DNA from: CAXXOK01 sp035353615
GTDB taxonomy: Bacteria; Bacillota; Clostridia; Christensenellales; Aristaeellaceae
DNA: 11,778 bases
Reading direction: 5' to 3'
Assembly (NCBI GenBank): GCA_035353615.1
Contig: DAOPZY010000067.1
Span: forward strand, 1 to 11,778
Positions 6,557 through 11,778 of the stretch are shown one piece after another. Each line of letters opens with the position of its first letter. Position 1 is the first letter of the stretch. The notes under the pieces were generated by a model. The model saw only the letters and a program-made list of their open reading frames with translations. It did no database searches and was not told the origin of the DNA. The translations under genes were made by a program, and so were the position numbers.

Positions 6557-6559
6557 GGC
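6546..6559. promoter_or_regulatory. Perfect 14-base palindrome over the -35 box
   Basis: GCCTTGC at 6546-6552 is followed without a spacer by its inverse GCAAGGC (6553-6559). It covers the -35 element of the P-loop gene promoter, the place where a dimeric repressor would bind. Operator function is inferred from position only. Confidence 0.35.
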
Positions 6560-6800
6560 ATAAACCGCAAAAGTCATTCTCCGCAACGGTTTTCAGCCGT
6601 AAACCCTGCTGTGGCAAGCCTTCGAGCCTGCGACAAAGAAAAATCCGCGTGAAGCGCGCACCCGTCAACGCAGCGGTTGAATGCCGGGGCGGTTCCAGCC
6701 AGACCCGTCAACAGGCCGGTTTCCCTGACCTGAAGGGGCATGGGACGCTTTTCCCAAACCCGCGATTGCGCGAGTAATCCAAGGGCTTTTACACGCTGAA
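6560..6800. other. Gene-free spacer between the addB end and the P-loop gene
   Basis: About 240 bases with no credible gene on either strand; the frames open here have no ribosome binding site and no recognisable product. A 10-base direct repeat, ACCCGTCAAC, occurs at 6660-6669 and 6703-6712. I see no known structured RNA. Confidence 0.45.
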
Positions 6801-6803
6801 CAC

Positions 6804-6826
6804 AAAAGCGGGCTAGGCGTTGCCCG
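6804..6826 (-). terminator. Weak terminator overlapping the addB stop codon
   Basis: On the minus strand a 5-base-pair GC stem (6822-6826 with 6809-6813) with an 8-base loop spans the TAG stop of addB and is followed closely by TTTT (6804-6807). The stem is short, so efficiency is doubtful. Confidence 0.35.
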
Positions 6827-9800
6827 TTTGGGTGGGTTCGGCGGGTTCCGGCGCGCCCCCGAGCTGTTGGCGCAGGTCGTCCATGCTCATCTCCGGCAGC
6901 TCCCGCGTTTGCGCGCCGCGCGCATCCGGGTCAAAGCCGCAAACGCCCCCCAGGCGGCAGTTTGCGCAGCTCACCGTATGGCCGGTCTGTACCGGTCGGA
7001 TGGCGATATCCCCGCCGTAGAGCGCTTCCGCCAGCGTTTCCGCCTGCTGGCGCGTATGGCGCAATAGAGCGTTCATCTGCGGCAAGTCCAGCACCTTGGC
7101 ATCCTTGCGGATTCCTCCGCCCTTCGCCAGCGCCGCGCCGATGCTCACCGGCGTATCCCCACTGTCCATGGCGTTCAGCACATCCTCGTCGGACAGGGCT
7201 ACGCCTTTCATCTGCAACAGCTTGGCGATTTCTGTTTCCGCCGCAGCCGGCTCGTCGCTGTCGATGGGCGCCAGAGGATCGCTCACGTGAAAATAGAACG
7301 CGCCGGCCGGTTTAGCGCCCTGCACGCCGCGCACAGCCGCGTCCAGATAAACCATCAGCTGCAATTGCAGCCCCCACCAGGTTTTGGCCGCTTCCAGCGT
7401 ATTGCGGCTGCTTTTGTAATCGATCACGCGCAGATAGGTTTCTCCCGCCTGATCGTAGCGGTCGATCCGGTCAATTTTGCCGTGCAGCGAAACCTCCGTG
7501 CCGTCCGCAAGCCGTAAGGGGATCGGCGGCAGGCTATCCGAATCGGCATAGCCAAAGCGAGCTTCCGCGCGGTACAGCCGAAATTCCCCCGCTGCAAGGT
7601 GCCGGGTTACCGTTACGCACGCACGCCGGACAATGCGCCGCGCGCGCTCAAAGCCCGCCATGCTGCGCGGGGTTTCTCCCATCGGCCCGCGCAGCAGCTC
7701 CTGCATCAGCGGCGCTACCGCCTCGTCCGCCATCGCCTCGGTTTCGGCGGTGGTCAGGGCCGGATACTGCGGTCGCGCTCCGGCCAGATCGGCGAAATTT
7801 TGAAGGCTTCGGTGGAAAAACACGCCCAAATCGACCGGCTCCACGCCCCATTCCTTCAGAATTTCGGGTTTTAATCCATATTCCACAAAATGACGGAACG
7901 GGCAATCGGCAAATTCCTCCAAACGGCTGACCGACAGGGTGCGGTCGTTAAACAGCCGACGCGCGTCAGCGGGCGTGAGCGGCACGCTCTCCACCCGGTA
8001 ATCGGCGGCGCGCATAAGCCGGGCTGCCGCGGGCGCGGTCGCCGGGGAAGCCAGCAGCCGGGCCAGGCGCTCCCGCCACCGCGGGGGCAAGGCGTCCTCC
8101 GCGCCGTCCGCGTAACCGCGCAGGATGCCGCTCAGCTCCGCCAGCGCCTGCGTGGCGGAAATCGGCAGCTCGCGCTCCGGCACAGGCGGCTCGGGCAGGC
8201 CGTCAAACAGCCGTTGCTGAAGGGTCGCCAACAAATCCAGCGGACGCAGCGCCTTGCCGGAAGGGTCGGTTTTAGCATAGCTGAGGTACAGGTTTCGGCG
8301 CGGCAGGGTCATGGCTCGCTTCACGTCCATCCTTGCGAACAGGGAACGGCCTTCGTCGGTCATGCCTAAAAAACACCCGGTTGCCGCTTGCGCGTCGTCC
8401 CGCTCCTCATCCGTCAGCAGGGTTTCCGCGCCGCGGGTCAGCACGCCGTCGTTCAGCCCCAGCAGAAACACCGCGTCCATCTCGCCGGACAGAAAATGCC
8501 CCAGCGTACCCGCGTGCAGCATATGGCTGGCCGGGGGCAACGCCGCCAGCGACACGGCGGCAAAGCCGCATTCCAAACGGTCCGCCAGATGGCTGAGCGG
8601 CAATCTGGCCCCGTTGGAAATGGCGTGCAGCTGCTCCATCAGTTCCAAAAGCGTCTGCCACACCTGGCTGTTCTGCCCGGCGCGCACCGGCATACCCTCC
8701 GCCAGCAAAGCCTTTTCCTCGGCAAGCAGCGTATCGTAGGCATGAACATCGTTCAGCAGGTTCATGACCGCTTCCAGCGATTGGCCGGCGTTTTTGGCCG
8801 CAACAATCGCCGCGCGCGCCTTCGCCAACGGGCCGATCAGCCGCGCGCGCAGGGCTTCGCAGCGCGCGGCGCGTTGCGGTTCGCCTTTGGTCAGGGGCGT
8901 AAGCCACTTTTTTCGCTGAATGCCAAATTCGCGCGCATAGTTTTCCAGCTGGCAGGCTTCCTCAAAGCTCAGGCCCGCATACCCGGATTTCATCACCGCG
9001 GTCACGTCGCCGCGCGGATAGTCGCCAGCCATGGCGCGCAGGGCGGCCAGCAGGAACCGGACCAGCGCGTGGGAGCTGGCGGGAAGTTTTTCATCGGTGT
9101 AAAAAGGAAGGCCGCTGTCGCTCAACGCAGCCGTTACGGCAAAGGCGTACCCGTTGCTTTCGGGGTAGAGCACCGCGATCCGCTCAATTTCCACGCCTTC
9201 GGCACACAGGCGGAGAATCTGCCGGGACGCGAACGTCGCCTCCTCAAACGGGCTCATATGCTGGGAAAGAAACACATCCGCCTGCGGCCCCTTATATTTC
9301 GTTTCCGGAAAGGCAAACAGAGCCTCATCCAAATGCCGGATTGCCGGCGCGTGCGCAAGCGGTTCCGGCGGCAGCGAAAGCACGCGAAGCATAAGGCCGC
9401 GCGACCGAAGCGCCGCCGCAAAGCGATCCACGCTTTGGCGCACAGGCCGGTAGATTTCAGCGTCGGGCGCGCTTTGCGGTTCGCACAGCAGCGCGACGGT
9501 CAGGCTCTCGCTTTGCGCCGCGGCTGCGCAAAGCAGTTCTGTCATTTGCTCGGGCAAGGCGTCAAACCCGTATACAAACAGATGCTTCCCGGTAAACAGC
9601 CCGCTTTCCGGCAAACGGGACGCCAGATAGCGCAGCTGATCCTCCCCGTCGCCAAAACGGCCCGCAAGCGTTGTTTCATAAGCGGCAAACACCGTGGCCA
9701 GGTCGGCAAGCTTCGCGCGGCGCATCCCTTCGGGCAGGGTTTGCGCATAGTCGCCAAGCCCGTCGGGGTTCAGGCCGCCGCGTTTCATATCCTCAATCAG

Positions 9801-10166
9801 CGCGGCCATTTTCTCGGTAAAACCGCGCCTGTGGGCGGAGGTTTGATAAAACTTCAAATCCTTTTCGCAGCGCTCCAGCGCGTAACTGACCGCCATCTGC
9901 CGCCCGGCGCGGCTCAGGGGCGAGCGTTCATCCGCGCCGACAGCGGCGAGCACTCGGCTGGCTAAGCGGGAGGGCGAAAGCACCTCAAGGGTAAACAGGC
10001 TGTTGACATGCAACCGGTCCAGAAGCTCACGTTCCGCCTGAAGGGTAAACTGTTCCGGCACCAGCAAAACACAGGAAGCGCCGCCGGCGTGCAATTCGCC
10101 CATTCGCGCCGCCACAGGCGCGAGCAGCCTGTGCGCCCGCCCCATCCAAAGGCTGATGTCCGCCAT
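6813..10166 (-). CDS. addB: ATP-dependent helicase/nuclease subunit B (AddB)
   Basis: A 1117-residue protein, near the usual AddB length. With AddA it resects double-strand breaks to start recombinational repair. Visible parts: the N-terminal helicase-like half with LLVPEQFTLQAER (34-46) and VFLLGLNDGVLTR (566-578); the C-terminal RecB-family nuclease domain with H785 (VFFHRSLQNF), D899/D902 (GKIDRIDRYD) and D916-Y-K918 (VIDYKSS); and four cysteines of the iron-sulfur staple, C755 (ADCPF) and C1067-x2-C1070-x5-C1076 (SCANCRLGGVC). The N terminus reads LWMGRAHRLLAPVAARMG, where AddB normally has GRxGSGKT, so Walker A is degenerate. The start at 10166 has AAGGGGG (10174-10180) 7 bases before it; the longer open frame to 10364 would run into mnmE. 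addA, usually next to addB, is not in the window: the gene behind addB is the P-loop gene, 361 bases away. Confidence 0.93.
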   Translation of the reverse strand: MADISLWMGRAHRLLAPVAARMGELHAGGASCVLLVPEQFTLQAERELLDRLHVNSLFTLEVLSPSRLASRVLAAVGADERSPLSRAGRQMAVSYALERCEKDLKFYQTSAHRRGFTEKMAALIEDMKRGGLNPDGLGDYAQTLPEGMRRAKLADLATVFAAYETTLAGRFGDGEDQLRYLASRLPESGLFTGKHLFVYGFDALPEQMTELLCAAAAQSESLTVALLCEPQSAPDAEIYRPVRQSVDRFAAALRSRGLMLRVLSLPPEPLAHAPAIRHLDEALFAFPETKYKGPQADVFLSQHMSPFEEATFASRQILRLCAEGVEIERIAVLYPESNGYAFAVTAALSDSGLPFYTDEKLPASSHALVRFLLAALRAMAGDYPRGDVTAVMKSGYAGLSFEEACQLENYAREFGIQRKKWLTPLTKGEPQRAARCEALRARLIGPLAKARAAIVAAKNAGQSLEAVMNLLNDVHAYDTLLAEEKALLAEGMPVRAGQNSQVWQTLLELMEQLHAISNGARLPLSHLADRLECGFAAVSLAALPPASHMLHAGTLGHFLSGEMDAVFLLGLNDGVLTRGAETLLTDEERDDAQAATGCFLGMTDEGRSLFARMDVKRAMTLPRRNLYLSYAKTDPSGKALRPLDLLATLQQRLFDGLPEPPVPERELPISATQALAELSGILRGYADGAEDALPPRWRERLARLLASPATAPAAARLMRAADYRVESVPLTPADARRLFNDRTLSVSRLEEFADCPFRHFVEYGLKPEILKEWGVEPVDLGVFFHRSLQNFADLAGARPQYPALTTAETEAMADEAVAPLMQELLRGPMGETPRSMAGFERARRIVRRACVTVTRHLAAGEFRLYRAEARFGYADSDSLPPIPLRLADGTEVSLHGKIDRIDRYDQAGETYLRVIDYKSSRNTLEAAKTWWGLQLQLMVYLDAAVRGVQGAKPAGAFYFHVSDPLAPIDSDEPAAAETEIAKLLQMKGVALSDEDVLNAMDSGDTPVSIGAALAKGGGIRKDAKVLDLPQMNALLRHTRQQAETLAEALYGGDIAIRPVQTGHTVSCANCRLGGVCGFDPDARGAQTRELPEMSMDDLRQQLGGAPEPAEPTQTGNA

Positions 10167-10180
10167 AGCCAAGCCCCCTT

Positions 10181-10209
10181 TTGCTTTGTGAACCCCGATA
10201 TGATATGAT
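10181..10209 (+). promoter_or_regulatory. Promoter of mnmE with extended -10
   Basis: TTGCTT (10181-10186) and TATGAT (10204-10209) are 17 bases apart, and TG at 10201-10202 makes an extended -10. The start would be near 10216, about 27 bases before mnmE. The box lies in a small tandem repeat, GATATGATATGATA (10197-10210). The addB promoter must lie in the same 76-base gap or inside mnmE; I could not place it. Confidence 0.6.
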
Positions 10210-10242
10210 ACCACAGAACAGAGCGTTTGGGGAGGCGCAAGC

Positions 10243-11595
10243 ATGCGGGACACCATCGTGGGGATTGCCACCGCCCTTGGCGAGGGCGGGATCGCCATTG
10301 TGCGAATCAGCGGGGAAAAGGCTGTGGAGCTGTTTTCCCGCTTGTTTGCCGCCGCCGGACACAAACCCCCGTATCCGGATCATCTGCTGATGTACGGCCG
10401 CATGGTGGACGGCAAGGGCCAACCGCTGGACGAAGCCATGGGCGTTGTGATGTACGCGCCGCACACCTATACCCGGGAGGATGTGTGCGAGCTTCACACC
10501 CACGGCGGTTACGCGGCGGCCGGTCAGGCTGTGCGGCGTTTGATCGCGCTGGGCGCGCGCCCGGCCGAGGCGGGCGAGTTTACACGGAGAGCGTTTATGA
10601 ACGGCCGCATCGACCTATCTCAGGCGGAAGCTGTGATGGGCGTGATCGGCGCGCGCTCGCTGGCGGCGCTGAAAAGCGAACAGGCCCTGCTTGCGGGCGG
10701 GGCGAGCCGGTTTATCAAAAAGGCTCAGGAAAGGCTGATCGGCCTGCTTGCCGGGGTGGAGGCGCACATCGACTACCCGGATGAAATTGCGGAAACAGAG
10801 GCGACCGCCGGCCTGCGCGAAGGGCTTGCGGCGCTGATTCAAACGTTGGACGCGGCGGTGGATGAGCGCAGCGCGCGGATCCTCCGCGACGGGCTGCGCG
10901 TAGCGCTCTGCGGCCGCCCGAACGCCGGCAAAAGCACGCTTTTTAATGTGCTGCTCGGCGAGGAGCGCGCCATTGTGACCGACATTCCCGGAACCACGCG
11001 CGATGTGCTGGAAGGAACCCTGAGCGTGAACGGGTTGAATGTGCAGCTCATGGATACCGCCGGGCTGCGCGATAGCGGCGACGCGGTGGAGCGCATTGGG
11101 GTAGCGCGCGCCCGGGAGGCTGTTGCCCACGCGGATACCGCGCTGTTGCTGGTGGACGCGTCCAACCCGTTGGATGCGGAAACGCTTGCTCTGCTACAAA
11201 GCGATCTGGGATGCCCAACCGCTGTGCTGCTGAATAAGGAGGACGCCAACCCAGTGCTGACAGCCGCCGATGTAGAGGCCGTGACCCGGCACGCGCCGAT
11301 CCTGACCCTTTCCGCTATAACCGGCCAGGGGCTGGCACAGGTGCGGGAATACCTTGCGACACAGGCAAAGCTGCCCCAAGAGGGTATGCTTACGCACGAG
11401 CGGCATATGGCGGCCGCGCGGCAGGCGGCCGAGCTGCTAAAACAAGCCCTGATCGCACTGGACGATGGCATGCCGTTGGACGTTGCCGCGCTCGACCTGC
11501 GCGAAGCCCTGTGGATGTTGGGGCGGATTACCGGCGAAAGTGTGGACGATCAGCTATTGGACGAGATTTTTTCCACCTTTTGTGTGGGAAAATAA
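10243..11595 (+). CDS. mnmE: tRNA uridine-5-carboxymethylaminomethyl modification GTPase MnmE
   Basis: A 450-residue GTPase which, with MnmG, modifies the wobble uridine (position 34) of certain tRNAs using a tetrahydrofolate one-carbon unit. Domains: N-terminal folate-binding domain, about 1-118 (DTIVGIATALGEGGIAIVRISG at the start, then GEFTRRAFMNGRIDLSQAEAV at 111-131); a helical domain; an inserted G domain, about 215-378, with G1 GRPNAGKS (224-231), G2 TT (251-252) in DIPGTTRD, G3 DTAG (271-274), G4 NKED (331-334) and G5 SA (357-358); and the C-terminal FCVGK with the conserved C447. All key residues are present. The start has GGGGAGG (10229-10235) 7 bases before. In many Firmicutes mnmE follows rnpA, yidC and jag and precedes mnmG; here addB diverges upstream and a repeat-like spacer without mnmG follows for at least 180 bases. 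Confidence 0.96.
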   Translation: MRDTIVGIATALGEGGIAIVRISGEKAVELFSRLFAAAGHKPPYPDHLLMYGRMVDGKGQPLDEAMGVVMYAPHTYTREDVCELHTHGGYAAAGQAVRRLIALGARPAEAGEFTRRAFMNGRIDLSQAEAVMGVIGARSLAALKSEQALLAGGASRFIKKAQERLIGLLAGVEAHIDYPDEIAETEATAGLREGLAALIQTLDAAVDERSARILRDGLRVALCGRPNAGKSTLFNVLLGEERAIVTDIPGTTRDVLEGTLSVNGLNVQLMDTAGLRDSGDAVERIGVARAREAVAHADTALLLVDASNPLDAETLALLQSDLGCPTAVLLNKEDANPVLTAADVEAVTRHAPILTLSAITGQGLAQVREYLATQAKLPQEGMLTHERHMAAARQAAELLKQALIALDDGMPLDVAALDLREALWMLGRITGESVDDQLLDEIFSTFCVGK

Positions 11596-11615
11596 TCACA
11601 ATATCATAAATCCCC

Positions 11616-11717
11616 CGCCGCAGCGGAGATGGGACAAGGGCGTAAGCCCTTGTCAGGGTGCAGGGGCGAGGCCCTTGCCGGGGTTTGGGGTGGAACCTCA
11701 AACCCCACGCCGCAGCG
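11616..11717. repeat. Composite hairpin repeat behind mnmE
   Basis: A set of inverted repeats bounded by two copies of CGCCGCAGCG (11616-11625 and 11708-11717). Inside are a perfect 9-base-pair hairpin GACAAGGGC/GCCCTTGTC (11633-11641, 11646-11654, loop GTAA), a smaller imperfect one (about 11661-11677) and an 11-base-pair hairpin with one mismatch (11680-11690 with 11696-11706, loop TGGAA). None is followed by a T-run, so it resembles a dispersed intergenic palindromic element rather than a simple terminator, although it may still end or stabilise the mnmE transcript. The sequence to the window end (11718-11778) has one more short hairpin, AGCCC-GCA-GGGCT, and no gene. Confidence 0.6.
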
Positions 11718-11778
11718 TAAACCCATCCAGCGCGCGAACAGCCCGCAGGGCTATGAGGCGAGCGGCTTAGCGTGCTGC

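Noticed and set aside
6685..6705. T-box-like word (TGGAACCGCC on the minus strand)
   Set aside because: Only a partial match to the T-box core, no stem I or specifier structure and no antiterminator; the downstream gene is not an amino-acid or tRNA-ligase gene.
6451..6777. + strand open frame of 108 codons in the spacer
   Set aside because: No ribosome binding site, no recognisable product, and it covers a promoter for the opposite strand.
8388..9965. Long + strand open frame of 525 codons opposite addB
   Set aside because: Antisense shadow of addB; the composition is Arg, Gln and His-rich and matches no protein.
10167..10364. Longer addB start at 10364
   Set aside because: It would overlap mnmE by over 100 bases in the opposite direction; the ATG at 10166 has a good ribosome binding site and begins where AddB proteins begin.
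11633..11654. Hairpin behind mnmE as a classical terminator
   Set aside because: Strong stem but no T-run on either strand; kept as part of the repeat instead.
1..11778. CRISPR arrays, tRNA, rRNA, restriction or toxin-antitoxin genes
   Set aside because: No regularly spaced repeats, no cloverleaf or rRNA sequence and no such protein motifs were seen on either strand.

Overview
The window looks like a chromosomal stretch of an anaerobic Firmicute, probably class Clostridia with a fairly GC-rich genome, carrying the right end of an AT-rich integrative element at its left side. The evidence is: AGGAGG-type ribosome binding sites with 7-8 base spacing and some TTG starts; a clostridial type of rubrerythrin with the rubredoxin part first; an AddB-type rather than RecBCD-type recombination nuclease; and a left third (1 to about 3015) visibly poorer in GC than the rest. 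I cannot name the genus.

Element part, 1 to about 3015, all on the + strand. It holds the 3' end of an unidentified gene (1-150); a small cysteine-rich, zinc-ribbon-like protein of the type found in clostridial conjugative elements (143-544), overlapping that gene; a gene-poor stretch; a winged-helix-like gene whose natural start is broken (good ribosome binding site and ATG at 813, then an immediate stop; open again to 1466); a palindrome; and a tyrosine integrase (1600-2964). Just after the integrase are two TTGTGAT direct repeats one helical turn apart. The element seems to end against the transcription terminator of the neighbouring rubrerythrin gene. The other end and the transfer genes lie outside the window.

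Host part, about 3015-11778. The minus strand carries rubrerythrin (peroxide defence), a small four-helix membrane protein of unknown function, threonine synthase (thrC), a small P-loop nucleotide-binding protein of unknown function, and the AddB subunit of the AddAB helicase-nuclease. mnmE, encoding the tRNA modification GTPase, diverges from addB across a 76-base control region. The genes are mostly separate units, not one pathway. Intergenic spaces at 5860-6030 and 11596-11778 hold GC-rich hairpin-forming sequence that resembles dispersed intergenic repeats.

No CRISPR array, rRNA or tRNA gene, toxin-antitoxin pair or clearly new defence system was found. The observations most worth a second look are the broken start at 813, the 75-residue N-terminal extension with a second start on the integrase, the candidate element end, and an AddB that has lost the usual N-terminal Walker A residues but keeps its nuclease and iron-sulfur residues.
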